A DNA stretch of 64,000 nucleotides from Clostridia bacterium (lineage in GTDB: Bacteria > Bacillota > Clostridia > Oscillospirales > Acutalibacteraceae), in assembly GCA_017452785.1 (NCBI GenBank), contig JAFTLT010000034.1, positions 62,001 through 126,000 on the forward strand, written 5' to 3'. Numbering within the stretch: the first letter of the stretch is position 1; every line of letters starts with the position of its first letter. Of the stretch, positions 44,121 through 53,733 are shown piece by piece. The position numbers and the translations under genes were made by a program. The notes under the pieces are model-generated. The model worked only from the letters and a program-made list of their open reading frames with translations, made no database searches and was not told the origin of the DNA.

Positions 44121-44402
44121 CTATCTGACTTTAACCGGGATTTTCTCTATTTCGACCATATCCCCGATAATGAGTGTCACCTCAAAAATGAAGCTGCCCT
44201 CTTCTGCGAATTGGAGCATAGCTTCAAAGTTGCAGCCGTCAACATCACAGCTTCCTGAGGTAACAACCTCTTCTGTGATTTCTCTTTTCAGCTCATATTT
44301 ACCTGAGTTGATAACAACAGTTTCACCTGCTGTTTTCGGCAAGACATATCCGCTGACACTGTCTTTTTCGCCTACATAATATTCCAGATATTCACCGCAC
44401 AT
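44121..44402 (-). CDS. Unknown 93-residue phage structural-region protein
   Basis: The start is ATG 44402 (MCGEYLEYYVGEKDS) after AAGGTGCGCTC; it overlaps the previous gene by 11 bases. Beta-rich, with VISGSCDVDGCNFEAM-like segments and a final VEIEKIPVKVR. No family recognised. Probably a small tail-fibre accessory protein. Confidence 0.55.
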   Translation of the reverse strand: MCGEYLEYYVGEKDSVSGYVLPKTAGETVVINSGKYELKREITEEVVTSGSCDVDGCNFEAMLQFAEEGSFIFEVTLIIGDMVEIEKIPVKVR

Positions 44403-44709
44403 GAGCGCACCTTCTTTCAAATACAATTCTGTGTCGGGGTCTTATAACGACTTTTCTTTTGGCAGTTCTGAACCATATCTGATAGGGCTTACTGAAAATG
44501 CGTACACAGCAAACACCGCTGCACATATACAGCTCACCTGTCCAATGGCCAAGCTCACCTATGGAGTTTATCGCCCACAGCTCGCAGGCATAAATGCCGT
44601 CTTTAGTTTCGGGCGGCACACGGGTCAACCAATCGTCACCGCCCACATGCATAAACTCCAAAGATAAGTTATCTGCCTTGCCCCAAACACGCTTTACTTC
44701 CGTGCTCAC
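44392..44709 (-). CDS. Small phage tail-fibre region protein
   Basis: A 105-residue protein with an Ig-like character: VWGKADNLSLEFMHVGGDDW, KDGIYACELWAINSIGELGH and a basic end. It overlaps both neighbours by a few bases. The pattern of a short beta domain in fibre clusters suggests an Ig-like adhesin piece. Function unknown. Confidence 0.55.
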   Translation of the reverse strand: MSTEVKRVWGKADNLSLEFMHVGGDDWLTRVPPETKDGIYACELWAINSIGELGHWTGELYMCSGVCCVRIFSKPYQIWFRTAKRKVVIRPRHRIVFERRCAHVR

Positions 44710-45662
44710 GAGGTTGTCACCTTACAGCGGATGGTGTAAACACCGCCTGCAGGCACCTTATTGTCAGCAGATACCTGAGCACCTTCGTAGATGATACCGA
44801 CTTCGGTGAACACAGGTGCAGTTGTGCTGAAAATAACCGTTCGTGTGATAGTAGTGCTCTTGCCTGATGCATCTGTAGCAGACACTTCAATGACATTTTC
44901 GCCCTGAGTGCTGAGGTCAATATCCTTTGAGAAACTGCCGTCTTCGTTAACTGTAACTTCACCCTGGTCTACACCGTTGAGCTTGACACTCACAGTTACA
45001 GGCTTACTCGTGTCATTGGTGGTACCGCTTACAGTGAGCTTAGACTTGTTAGTCTCAAGACCGTCAGCAGGTGAAGTGAGAGTAAGAGAAGGTGCAAGGT
45101 TATCAATTTTGAAGGTAACAGTTGCGGTATCTGCGCTGTTGCCGTCATTATCGGCACCGTCAACAGTGATTGTGATTTCACCGTCTGCAAGGTCAGTAGC
45201 AGGTGTATATGTACCGATATAGCCGCCCTCAGTGTCTTCCCAAGTGATAAGGCTGTTATCAACGGCTACACCGCCCACTTTAAGCACAACGCTATCCTTA
45301 TTGATACCTGAATAACCGCTTGTCTGCACCTTGTTATCAACAATTGAAAATCTGATTTCAGGCTTTGTTGTATCGGTGATATATGCCGATGCAGAGGGTG
45401 AAAGAATGGTAATCTGAGGCTTATTCTGTTCATAAGTGAACAGGCGAAGATTACTACCGAAAGTGGAATGTGAACTGTCAACACTTGCACTGTTGCCTGC
45501 CGTGTCTTCCACCGTGTATTCTACAGGGAAATATCCGCCGTCTTCGGGGAAGGATGAGTCAGACCCTGCCGTGCACACCGCTTCATAATAGCCGGTGGTT
45601 TCGTTATATGTGAGTTCTACTGTCTGCCCCTGAACGAGGGCTGTTACTTTTTTTACTGCCAT
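44706..45662 (-). CDS. Phage adhesin with Ig-like (Big) domains
   Basis: A 318-residue beta protein with two or three Ig-like units: VEYTVEDTAGNSASVDSSHS, ITVDGADNDGNSADTATVTF and VNEDGSFSKDIDLSTQGENV. Such domains in tails bind cell surface glycans. It follows the collar-fibre gene and shares its C-terminal style (GAQVSADNKVPAGGVYTIRC) with the 386-residue protein. Confidence 0.75.
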   Translation of the reverse strand: MAVKKVTALVQGQTVELTYNETTGYYEAVCTAGSDSSFPEDGGYFPVEYTVEDTAGNSASVDSSHSTFGSNLRLFTYEQNKPQITILSPSASAYITDTTKPEIRFSIVDNKVQTSGYSGINKDSVVLKVGGVAVDNSLITWEDTEGGYIGTYTPATDLADGEITITVDGADNDGNSADTATVTFKIDNLAPSLTLTSPADGLETNKSKLTVSGTTNDTSKPVTVSVKLNGVDQGEVTVNEDGSFSKDIDLSTQGENVIEVSATDASGKSTTITRTVIFSTTAPVFTEVGIIYEGAQVSADNKVPAGGVYTIRCKVTTS

Positions 45663-45676
45663 AATTGGCTCCTTTC

Positions 45677-46936
45677 TTAGTTGTTTTCAGGCGCTCTGCC
45701 GAAAGCCACCCAGTCAGCGACTTGTGAGCCTACCGAAACATCTCTTGCTATAGTGAAACTATCAATACTCTTTTCAGGCACACGCCAATCGGGCATTGCC
45801 GGTGCAAGAGTTTCAATTCCACCTGCTGATGTTGTGAATATAAGAGCATATCTTGTATCTGCAAACTTTTGCAGAAAATTAACAGACACTGTTCTGTCAC
45901 CACAGTTAAGTCTTCCCCACTGCACAAGAAGTCCACCGGGAAGAACAACGGAACCGTAACAGCCATAGTCATCTGAACCGTCAAACTTTGCACCCTCAGT
46001 CAAACCTGTGCCACCGAACTTAACAGGCAAAGTGTCAAACTCAGGTGTATTTGCACCGTCTGAGAAAAAAGCACCCGTGCCTTTTACATCCTGAATCGGT
46101 TCCTTATCATTGCCGATAAGCACTGCGTTTTTTCTAAACTGACCTTTACCTGTACCTCCGCGAAGCACTGAAAGAACACCGCTTTTAATTTCAGTAGCTG
46201 TGTGCTCATGCTTGGCTTGCGCTGCTCCTAACTTAGTAGCAGAAATTTCGTGTGGATTATCAGTATCCTTAAGGTGTTTTATAAGTTCGCTGATGGCCTT
46301 TTTAATTTTACCTAAAAGTGCAGACATCTTATCTTTACCCGATATGATGTTCTCAAGAGTCTGAGCTTCTGTAAATTCGGGCAATTGGTCATTAATATGA
46401 AGATTTTGAACATTGCCCAAACCGACATCGTTTTTTGTAACTCTATGGGGATTGTTATAGTCTTCAACATGCTTTTTAAAATCTTCCACAGTGACATTAG
46501 TGAGCGAATCATTTAAAACAGCTGTTACATTTTCACTGTCACCGATAAAGAGTATACCGCCAAGTTCAAACTCAAACACCCTTTCATCATAACCGGGAAC
46601 GTAATCAGCAGTTTCTTCCTTTTCAAGGCCTATGGCATAAAGATACTCGACCTCATCACTGTCTTTAGCGAAAAAGCCGAGTTCTGTTATATGAAAACCT
46701 GCTGATATATTGGTGTTACTGAATTGAGCTGTCAATGATATATAGTTTCCCTCAATTGCGTAACCGGTGAAATCTACTTCTTGTATCGGGTTTTTAAGCT
46801 CAATCGCAGATGTTTCACTGCCCTCAAGCCACGCGGTACTGTTGCCGAGCTGCAACTTTGTAAAAGTTATTATTGTTTCGCCGGCAAGAGCCCTTAAAAG
46901 CAGAGCCTTGCCGACATCGGTAAGTTTAATTTTCAT
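45677..46936 (-). CDS. Phage tail-collar fibre protein
   Basis: A 419-residue fibre. The N-terminus (MKIKLTDVGKALLLRALAGE, ITFTKLQLGNS) matches the phage tail-collar fibre family that joins fibre to baseplate. The middle has repeats NPHRVTKNDVGLGNVQN and NPHEISATKLGAAQAKH, the usual triple-helix shaft units. The C-terminal 100 residues (GSVVLPGGLLVQWGRLNCGD) form a receptor-binding head domain. Confidence 0.9.
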   Translation of the reverse strand: MKIKLTDVGKALLLRALAGETIITFTKLQLGNSTAWLEGSETSAIELKNPIQEVDFTGYAIEGNYISLTAQFSNTNISAGFHITELGFFAKDSDEVEYLYAIGLEKEETADYVPGYDERVFEFELGGILFIGDSENVTAVLNDSLTNVTVEDFKKHVEDYNNPHRVTKNDVGLGNVQNLHINDQLPEFTEAQTLENIISGKDKMSALLGKIKKAISELIKHLKDTDNPHEISATKLGAAQAKHEHTATEIKSGVLSVLRGGTGKGQFRKNAVLIGNDKEPIQDVKGTGAFFSDGANTPEFDTLPVKFGGTGLTEGAKFDGSDDYGCYGSVVLPGGLLVQWGRLNCGDRTVSVNFLQKFADTRYALIFTTSAGGIETLAPAMPDWRVPEKSIDSFTIARDVSVGSQVADWVAFGRAPENN

Positions 46937-49900
46937 TGTTTGTCACCTCAATACTGTCACTTGTGAGAGTTTCTTTAATTCTGAGTCTGAAAGCCGCACC
47001 TGTGAAAAGGCCCTGCTCAAATGCCCTCAGCTGTAAAACAGGATTTATAGCCATATTTGAAGGTACATATTCTCTCATATCTTTAAGAATGGTTGAATAG
47101 CTACACCCTATTGGAAGATATGTTTTAAGTGTATAATCTTCAAGTACAGGCTCAGTAATGTTTTCATCACCGGTTACTGTCTTCAGCCAACTTTTAAGCC
47201 ACTCAAAAATGTATTTGTTGTTCGGTACCCACTTTGATTTAAGATACTGTTTTCTTTGCTTAAGGGTGTCAGCCTTTGACGGTACTATGGAGTAATCCTT
47301 TTCCCATTGTGCTATGCCTTCTTCAGTAGCATCATCAATAAACTGATTATCATAAGCCAATGAAATCGCATCCCAAACCTGTCCCACGAGAGGCTCCTGA
47401 ACTCTTGTCAGTTCAACAAAGTCAAGGATATTCCTTATAACAGGCGGATAATAGTCAAGAAGCTTTCTGCTGAACCTGTAACGTCTTTCAGAAAAGAAAA
47501 CCTCAACCGTGTGATTGGCTTTAATTTCTGTAAGAAGGTATCTGCCACCGTCTTTTGTGGCAGTAAGCATTTCATACACCGATTCACCGTCAACGGTTAT
47601 ATTGCTGATTTTGTATCCGATATCGCTTGTTATTTCGATATTAAGACTGTCGCCGTGTTCCACAGACTGGCTCTTTGTTGCCTTACCGCCTATACTGCAA
47701 TGAATATCAACCTGATACTCAAACTTTTTGAAAATGGCAATGTACTCACCGCCACCCGCAGGAACTATAATATTTCTTTCGGGTGCAGCGCTTCCGTCAC
47801 TCCATTCTTTGAAATAGTATCCTGCATCAGCTTCAGCTTTTAAGGTTATCTCTGTTTGAAATTCATAAGTACCGCCGCCTGAAACCTTACCGCCCTCATT
47901 TGTGTAGGCTTTGATTTCATAATGGCCTTTTATGAATGTTGCCGTAATGGAAGCGTTATCGGTAACTGTGTATTGTCTTTCAGCCTCAGTGCTACCGTCT
48001 TCCCAATGCGAGAAAACATATCCGTCATCGGGAACAGCTTTGAAAGTAACAACATCACAGTAGTTGGCTGAATGTGTTTCAGGCTCAACTTTACCATTGC
48101 CCTCAACCGTAGCTTCAACAGTATAGCCGTACTGTTCAAAATTCGCCGTCAATTCGGTATTTTCTGTTATATTAAAGGTAATTTCACTGTTTGTGTTGCC
48201 GTCGCTCCAAGAAGTGAAATACCAACCTTTTAAAGGTGTTGCTTCAAGAGCTATTTCTGAGCCGCTTACATAACTACCATTTTCACTACCGTATATATAG
48301 CCGCCCTCAGCAGGCTGTATCACCGTCAAGGTAACTATATCGTTTGTGAAAGTAGCCTTAAGAGTTTTATCCTCAGTTAGACTTTCAAAAGGCACAGACA
48401 AAGAAGAAACGGCGAGTGTTGCCTGATAGACTTCTTCACCGTCAATATATATCTTATCGATACTGTATCCTTCGTCTGCGGTTATGGTGCAATAAGTATT
48501 TTCACCGTAATTAATTACAGTTTCACCGCTTATGCTGCCGTTTGAGCCTGCTTCAAAGGTGAGATAAACAACTCTTTGAAATGTGGCTGAAATTGTATGC
48601 TCAGCGCTGACGTTTTGCAGAGTGTATTGCGCCGACACACCGTCAAGCACTGCATCAGAAAGAATCGATACACCGTCAAGTAAAATATCTTTAATAACAT
48701 AATGGTCATTAGGTGTAACTGTATAAACTGCACTTTCCTGATAGCTGACACTTTCTGCACCTGACAGAGTACCGTTGCCGTCTGTTTCAAGCGTAATGGG
48801 ATATACTATTTTTTCAAACGAGATATCGAAATTCCAGTTTCTGCTTGAGTTCAGATTGATTGTTACGCTCGGAAGGCCTATTTTTTCAATTGTTTGCTTT
48901 GAACCGTCTTCGTAATAATATACAAGAGATTGTCTTCCAAATTCATATCCTTCATCTGCAATGGCGTACACTTCCAAAGTATTCGTTTTGCCGGTGTCAA
49001 GCTCTAAAGTCAACAGATACTTATTGTCACGGGGAACCTCTTTGTATTCACCACTGTTTACACTGTACAGTATTTTACCGTTTGAGTGAGCAGAAAAACT
49101 AACATTGCATAAACGTGCAAATTCAGCATATATCTCATGGTCAGATGTAACATCGGTGAAGTCAAATGAATCAATTTGCCCTTTTGATACACCGTCAACA
49201 GTTACTTTTTTTATGTAACAGCCTTCGTCAGGTGTGATAATGTATGTTTGTGAAGAGCCGTAAGCGACTTCATTTGTACCTGACGGAGTGATACTGCCGC
49301 CTGCTGATGAACTCGAAATGATAACAGGTATCTTACGATAAACAGCGGTAAAGGATATATCTGTTTCAACACTTGAAGGTAGGGAGTCTGAATATATCGC
49401 ACTGCCGTATTGCCAACCTAAAAAATCATATCCTGCTTTTGTAGGTACGGCAGGCATCGACGGAGAATTGCCGCCGTTGACTGTCTGAGAAGAAAGCAAT
49501 GTCACACCGTCTTCTGCATAAAAGTTAGCATAATAACGCTGTGTGTACACCACTTCAGCTTTAAGGTCAGACATATATTCGCGAAGATTAAGATTGTCTC
49601 CGTCTCTTTCCATGCTCAGGTGGAAACCTACATATCTATCACTGTAACCTGCAAGCTGTGAATCCTCTATACCTGTAAAGAACGTCACCTGCTCATCTGT
49701 CCAGTCAAGGTCATTATTTGATATTCTGCCCTGAGAACCATAATCTGTGCTGCTGTAGACAGTGATTATATCTCCGCTTACATAAGCATTTGTTATGAGT
49801 TTTGGTGTAAGCACCCAATCACACGGTCCTGCAAAGCCATTTCCGTGCTTTTGGTTAAAGGTTACTTTGTAGCTGTTTATTGTGCAGGCTTTTGACAATG

Positions 49901-50060
49901 CTCTGAGCTTTGTGTCAAAGGCTATGATGCCGATTTCGCGGGATTTATCACCCACATCAATGAGCCAACGGGCAGAACCGGTACCGTTAGAAGAAAGGAT
50001 ATTGCCCTCATATTCATCGTGAGAGGTTATGTATATGGGATATAGAGTTTTATTCGCCAT
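46926..50060 (-). CDS. Fusion of an InlB-repeat adhesin with a YmfQ/DUF2313 baseplate protein
   Basis: A 1044-residue protein. The N-terminal 190 residues look like a jelly-roll beta domain. Then about ten tandem repeats of 65-75 residues with YGSSQTYIITPDEGCYIKKV, VSYQESAVYTVTPNDHYVIK and INYGENTYCTITADEGYSID, the Flg_new_2/InlB type. From about residue 860 it becomes a DUF2313 protein (LLDYYPPVIRNILDFVELTR, IAQWEKDYSIVPSKADTLKQ, KYIFEWLKSWLKTVTG), normally a separate gene of about 190 residues next to baseplate J. Unusual fusion of adhesin to the baseplate edge. Confidence 0.85.
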   Translation of the reverse strand: MANKTLYPIYITSHDEYEGNILSSNGTGSARWLIDVGDKSREIGIIAFDTKLRALSKACTINSYKVTFNQKHGNGFAGPCDWVLTPKLITNAYVSGDIITVYSSTDYGSQGRISNNDLDWTDEQVTFFTGIEDSQLAGYSDRYVGFHLSMERDGDNLNLREYMSDLKAEVVYTQRYYANFYAEDGVTLLSSQTVNGGNSPSMPAVPTKAGYDFLGWQYGSAIYSDSLPSSVETDISFTAVYRKIPVIISSSSAGGSITPSGTNEVAYGSSQTYIITPDEGCYIKKVTVDGVSKGQIDSFDFTDVTSDHEIYAEFARLCNVSFSAHSNGKILYSVNSGEYKEVPRDNKYLLTLELDTGKTNTLEVYAIADEGYEFGRQSLVYYYEDGSKQTIEKIGLPSVTINLNSSRNWNFDISFEKIVYPITLETDGNGTLSGAESVSYQESAVYTVTPNDHYVIKDILLDGVSILSDAVLDGVSAQYTLQNVSAEHTISATFQRVVYLTFEAGSNGSISGETVINYGENTYCTITADEGYSIDKIYIDGEEVYQATLAVSSLSVPFESLTEDKTLKATFTNDIVTLTVIQPAEGGYIYGSENGSYVSGSEIALEATPLKGWYFTSWSDGNTNSEITFNITENTELTANFEQYGYTVEATVEGNGKVEPETHSANYCDVVTFKAVPDDGYVFSHWEDGSTEAERQYTVTDNASITATFIKGHYEIKAYTNEGGKVSGGGTYEFQTEITLKAEADAGYYFKEWSDGSAAPERNIIVPAGGGEYIAIFKKFEYQVDIHCSIGGKATKSQSVEHGDSLNIEITSDIGYKISNITVDGESVYEMLTATKDGGRYLLTEIKANHTVEVFFSERRYRFSRKLLDYYPPVIRNILDFVELTRVQEPLVGQVWDAISLAYDNQFIDDATEEGIAQWEKDYSIVPSKADTLKQRKQYLKSKWVPNNKYIFEWLKSWLKTVTGDENITEPVLEDYTLKTYLPIGCSYSTILKDMREYVPSNMAINPVLQLRAFEQGLFTGAAFRLRIKETLTSDSIEVTNNEN

Positions 50061-50063
50061 AAA

Positions 50064-51299
50064 TTAACCCCCTATATTAACAACATCACCGAGAACAGGT
50101 ATATAATCTGTTTTGAGTCTGTAGTTTTCAGCCTCACCCTGAATAAGGGTGCCTGTTATATCCTCTACATAAGCTGAGAGTTCTGAAAGTATTCTGCTTT
50201 CAACATGGGCTATTCTTATAATAAGATTTTCCGAGTTTTCCCACTGTGCTTTGAGCTCCTCAAAATAATCATTGACAACCTTTAAAACATCAGCTTTTAT
50301 ATCGTCAAATTTGCAGTTTTTACAGGATATGTTAGTTGTAATGGTTATCATATCTTCTTCAACACCGTAAACTGACACAACATGTCCTATGGGAGCGATT
50401 CCTTTTCCCTCGCCTGCTGCTTCGACAGGGTCTATTGTCTCCTGAACAGACTTTATCAGTTCGGGAGTGGTTGTATTATCCTCACCCATAATAACAAGCT
50501 TGACAGTACCGCCGACAGTGAGCTTTTTAAGAATCGCTGCAGTATAAACCGCTGTAAGCCATGTCTTTACCTCTGTGTCAGAAATTGTTCCTATAATGCC
50601 CTCATACCATGCAGTTACAGCTTTTGAGGGAATCAGAGAGGCAGGATTAATATCCTCATTCCACACAGGATAAACTTTCACAGCTTTTACGCCGTCACAG
50701 TGAACATGTACCCACTGCTTATAGTCAGCACGGTTACCACCGAAAGCAATTGACTTTAGTTCTTCAAGCACACGCTTTCTGAACTTCTCGGTTTCTTCTT
50801 CATCTTCACCGGGGATAATACACTCGATAAGCTCAGCTGATGAGAGACCGTCAACATATTCAATAGCAATCATTCTGCCTGCGTAGCTATTGGCAAGTCT
50901 GCCTTTAGTTTCACATCCAACGGCATAAGTGACTACGCCCTCTTTTTCTTCTTCGGTTTCGAGTTTTTCTTTAACAAAGAAGTTCAAATCGTCAACAGAG
51001 AAGCGTGTGCCTGCAGGTACATCAATATTAAACTCTGCTTTGAATACTGCCGCTGTAGCCGCCTCAGGATATATCTGATGGTCTGCAGCCCTTTTTATAA
51101 GATATTCTCTCGGTGCAGAGTGAAGATAAAAAGAGTTAAGAAGAAAGTCTATAGCTATGTATACCTGTGCCATTTCAGCAAGGCAAGGTGCATTACCGTT
51201 GAATATCATAGAGCCTTCACGCTTGTCATACATATCATCTACTCTTGACAAGGCTTCTTCCATTAAATTTTCATAGGTTCTGTCTTCATATAAACTCAT
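50064..51299 (-). CDS. Baseplate J-like protein
   Basis: A 411-residue protein with the gpJ/XkdT pattern: GSMIFNGNAPCLAEMAQVYI at the start, GEDEEETEKFRKRVLEELKS and AFGGNRADYKQWVHVHCDGV in the middle, PIGHVVSVYGVEEDMITITT at the end. It forms the baseplate wedge. Overlaps the XkdS-like gene by four bases. Confidence 0.92.
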   Translation of the reverse strand: MSLYEDRTYENLMEEALSRVDDMYDKREGSMIFNGNAPCLAEMAQVYIAIDFLLNSFYLHSAPREYLIKRAADHQIYPEAATAAVFKAEFNIDVPAGTRFSVDDLNFFVKEKLETEEEKEGVVTYAVGCETKGRLANSYAGRMIAIEYVDGLSSAELIECIIPGEDEEETEKFRKRVLEELKSIAFGGNRADYKQWVHVHCDGVKAVKVYPVWNEDINPASLIPSKAVTAWYEGIIGTISDTEVKTWLTAVYTAAILKKLTVGGTVKLVIMGEDNTTTPELIKSVQETIDPVEAAGEGKGIAPIGHVVSVYGVEEDMITITTNISCKNCKFDDIKADVLKVVNDYFEELKAQWENSENLIIRIAHVESRILSELSAYVEDITGTLIQGEAENYRLKTDYIPVLGDVVNIGG

Positions 51300-51724
51300 G
51301 CCGCAATCTCCTTTTCTGCCTCAACATCACCGTAAATTGTGTGAACAACAAAAGACACCGTAACCCATTTGTGCCCCGATGAAAACACCCAGGAGTCAAC
51401 ATCTGTAATTCTGTCATCCTGAATAAGAGCTTCATATATCCTGCGCTTTGCTTCACTCATAGCGTAATCTTTAGGCTTACCTATAAGGTCAGCAAGTTCA
51501 ACACCATAGCGCCATGAATATATAGGATAATGGTATCTTTCTGTATTAAGAATTAAATAAACCGCCTGCAAGAGAGCTTTGGCTTTATCCGTCATTCCCT
51601 TGATGCGGTTTTGGTCTATGATGAGCTTGTGAGTATAACCGGGCATTCTCAGCTCAGCAAACTCCATAAGCTCTAAGTCTTCACCTGTTTTAGGCAGGTA
51701 GTATAAATTATCTTCGTTACTCAT
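51296..51724 (-). CDS. XkdS-like baseplate protein (DUF2634)
   Basis: A 142-residue protein with RIKGMTDKAKALLQAVYLIL, YHYPIYSWRYGVELADLIGK and RIYEALIQDDRITDVDSWVF, matching DUF2634/XkdS. It is related to the gp25 lysozyme-like wedge protein and sits between XkdR-like and baseplate J genes, as in PBSX. Confidence 0.85.
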   Translation of the reverse strand: MSNEDNLYYLPKTGEDLELMEFAELRMPGYTHKLIIDQNRIKGMTDKAKALLQAVYLILNTERYHYPIYSWRYGVELADLIGKPKDYAMSEAKRRIYEALIQDDRITDVDSWVFSSGHKWVTVSFVVHTIYGDVEAEKEIAA

Positions 51725-52133
51725 CGGGAGCCTCCACTCTGTCTAAAACTATATATTTTTGTCCGCCGTCACAGCGCAGAAGTATAACCTTTTCCCCAAC
51801 TTTCAAAGCAAGGTGAACTGTCCACTTTTTCTTACCTTTGTAGGTGTGCTTGTGACTTCTGAACATTCCGTAGTCTTCAGGAACAGTTGTAATGTCCTCT
51901 TCAGTTTCGGTGTAATGGTCTTCAGCTGTTGACATGTATATTGTGTAATCACGCACATTGTTTGTGAGTACAATCTGCTGTTCGTCAAGAGTCAGTTTCT
52001 GATTAACAAATATCTTAAGAGGCTCAGCACTTGTAACAGTACCAAAAAGAAGGGCGAAGGGCTTTTTTGTTTCACCTGCCTCTGCGGCAGCTCGTTTAAT
52101 ATCTCTGAGAAATTCATCCATATCAAGCGACAA
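51717..52133 (-). CDS. XkdR-like protein (DUF2577)
   Basis: A 138-residue protein of the DUF2577 family: FALLFGTVTSAEPLKIFVNQ, and KVGEKVILLRCDGGQKYIVL at the end. It overlaps both neighbours. Probably a baseplate hub OB-fold protein. Confidence 0.82.
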   Translation of the reverse strand: MSLDMDEFLRDIKRAAAEAGETKKPFALLFGTVTSAEPLKIFVNQKLTLDEQQIVLTNNVRDYTIYMSTAEDHYTETEEDITTVPEDYGMFRSHKHTYKGKKKWTVHLALKVGEKVILLRCDGGQKYIVLDRVEAPDE

Positions 52134-53088
52134 TGTTATCTCCCCCTCTCAACTTAAGATCCATAAGATGTTGATTATCTTTAAAGGTGTGCTTTACCTG
52201 ATTTACAAGCAGATAGTTTGAAAGATTGTAGTCACCAAGACCCAAAATCACAACTAAAAGGGTACCGGCTCTGACATTTTCGTCACCAAGAACATCTTTA
52301 AGCGAAAGGGTGCGAGTTTTGCAATCATAAAGAGAAAGCATTGCATTAGCTTTCTGTTTTGCCATAGACTTATCATCAATTTTCTCATAAAATTGCAGAA
52401 CACCCCACTTGTTAATCTTTGAGCCGTCCTGTGCAATAAACACTTCTCGTTTACCGCTTTCAGAATCTTCATAAACAAGTTTGATTCGGTTATAAGTGTT
52501 TTCTGCAATGCTTGTTTTGTAGTCGAAATCACCCACTGTGTCCTCGTCAAGCACCAAACCATATTTCATATTACCTATTGATGTAAGGGTTAATTTGCCC
52601 ACTTTATCGTAAAGGCAATATATATTGCTTGTTGCGTTCATTGTCAGGTCAAGGGCGTTTTGTGTTATGTCGAACAGTGAAGAGTCGTCTTCAGTTCTTG
52701 ATAGCGGATATTTTGTGTCTTCAATAACACCTAAGTTCAGACGGAAATCCTCTGCAATCATTCTGATGAGTGCGGATGCCGTTTTATCTTTATATACATA
52801 GGTGTCTTTGTTTTTAAAATAATAAAGTTGGTCATACACCGTGATTTTAACAACCTTAGGTGTACTTCCGCTTCTTGATTTATCAAAGATAAAGCCATAA
52901 AAGAAAGGTTTACCATTAACAGAAAACCTCACTGCATCGCCCTCTTCAAATTCAAGAGAGGCAGTTTTCACCACCTCAAAGGTAAGTCTGCCCGGCTGTC
53001 CTTTGAAATTCCACTCTACGGTTACACCGTCAACCACAGGCGGATAGCAAAGTTTTGTGCCGTGCTGGATTATAAGTTCATATCTCAT
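52123..53088 (-). CDS. XkdQ-like baseplate hub (phage late control D type)
   Basis: A 321-residue protein. The start is ATG 53088 (MRYELIIQHGTKLCYPP), overlapping the LysM gene stop as ATGA; a longer start is 24 bases upstream. DGVTVEWNFKGQPGRLTFEV, KVVKITVYDQLYYFKNKDTY and SASALIRMIAED-like segments match XkdQ/gpD. It forms the tail hub. Confidence 0.88.
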   Translation of the reverse strand: MRYELIIQHGTKLCYPPVVDGVTVEWNFKGQPGRLTFEVVKTASLEFEEGDAVRFSVNGKPFFYGFIFDKSRSGSTPKVVKITVYDQLYYFKNKDTYVYKDKTASALIRMIAEDFRLNLGVIEDTKYPLSRTEDDSSLFDITQNALDLTMNATSNIYCLYDKVGKLTLTSIGNMKYGLVLDEDTVGDFDYKTSIAENTYNRIKLVYEDSESGKREVFIAQDGSKINKWGVLQFYEKIDDKSMAKQKANAMLSLYDCKTRTLSLKDVLGDENVRAGTLLVVILGLGDYNLSNYLLVNQVKHTFKDNQHLMDLKLRGGDNIVA

Positions 53089-53732
53089 GCTGCGGGTAAT
53101 GTGAGCTCCCAATCGGCTTTTATGAGATTAGGGTCTGAAATTTTATCCTTATTCAGCTCATATATCTCTTTCCATCGGTTACCGTCACCCAATTTATTTG
53201 CAGCAATTTTCCACAGACAATCCTTGTCTTTCACGGTGTAGGTTGTAGCTGTGGGAGCTGTTGATGAATCTCTGTCTTGCTGAACAGAAAGAACCTGCTG
53301 ACCTGTTTCGGTTATTTTCTTAAGGCTGACTTTCTTGGTACTATAATCACGGTACTGCAAAAGTTCAACATCGACAAAAACATCAAGGCCTTCTGTGGCA
53401 TCTTCTTTGATTTTATAGCTTTCAACAGATACTTTCATGTCCGTACCGAAAAGGTCCTTGCCGTCAGGTGTAAAGCGAAGCAGTTTAAACTGTGTTGTTT
53501 TCTTGCTTACAACTGTGTTTTCAAGCAAATCAAGATAATAATCAGGGCTTTTTTCTGCTGTCAGCATAGGAAACATCAGAGGCACTGTTATTTTTGTTAG
53601 ACCGGGAGCTTTTAAAAAGTTGATTTCGCCCTCATTGAGAAGCGTAATTGTCTTATTCTGCCCTTTAATGTCAAGTGACATCTTTGAGGGTGTAACCGGC
53701 ATAAGTTCACCACATAAATAGCAATTATACAT
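53085..53732 (-). CDS. XkdP-like LysM protein of the tail hub
   Basis: A 215-residue protein. The C-terminal LysM domain is YTVKDKDCLWKIAANKLGDG then NRWKEIYELNKDKISDPNLI. The N-terminal part (MYNCYLCGELMPVTPSKMSL) fits the gp53/XkdP hub family. Stops two bases before the tape measure direction starts. Confidence 0.9.
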   Translation of the reverse strand: MYNCYLCGELMPVTPSKMSLDIKGQNKTITLLNEGEINFLKAPGLTKITVPLMFPMLTAEKSPDYYLDLLENTVVSKKTTQFKLLRFTPDGKDLFGTDMKVSVESYKIKEDATEGLDVFVDVELLQYRDYSTKKVSLKKITETGQQVLSVQQDRDSSTAPTATTYTVKDKDCLWKIAANKLGDGNRWKEIYELNKDKISDPNLIKADWELTLPAA

Positions 53733-53733
53733 A

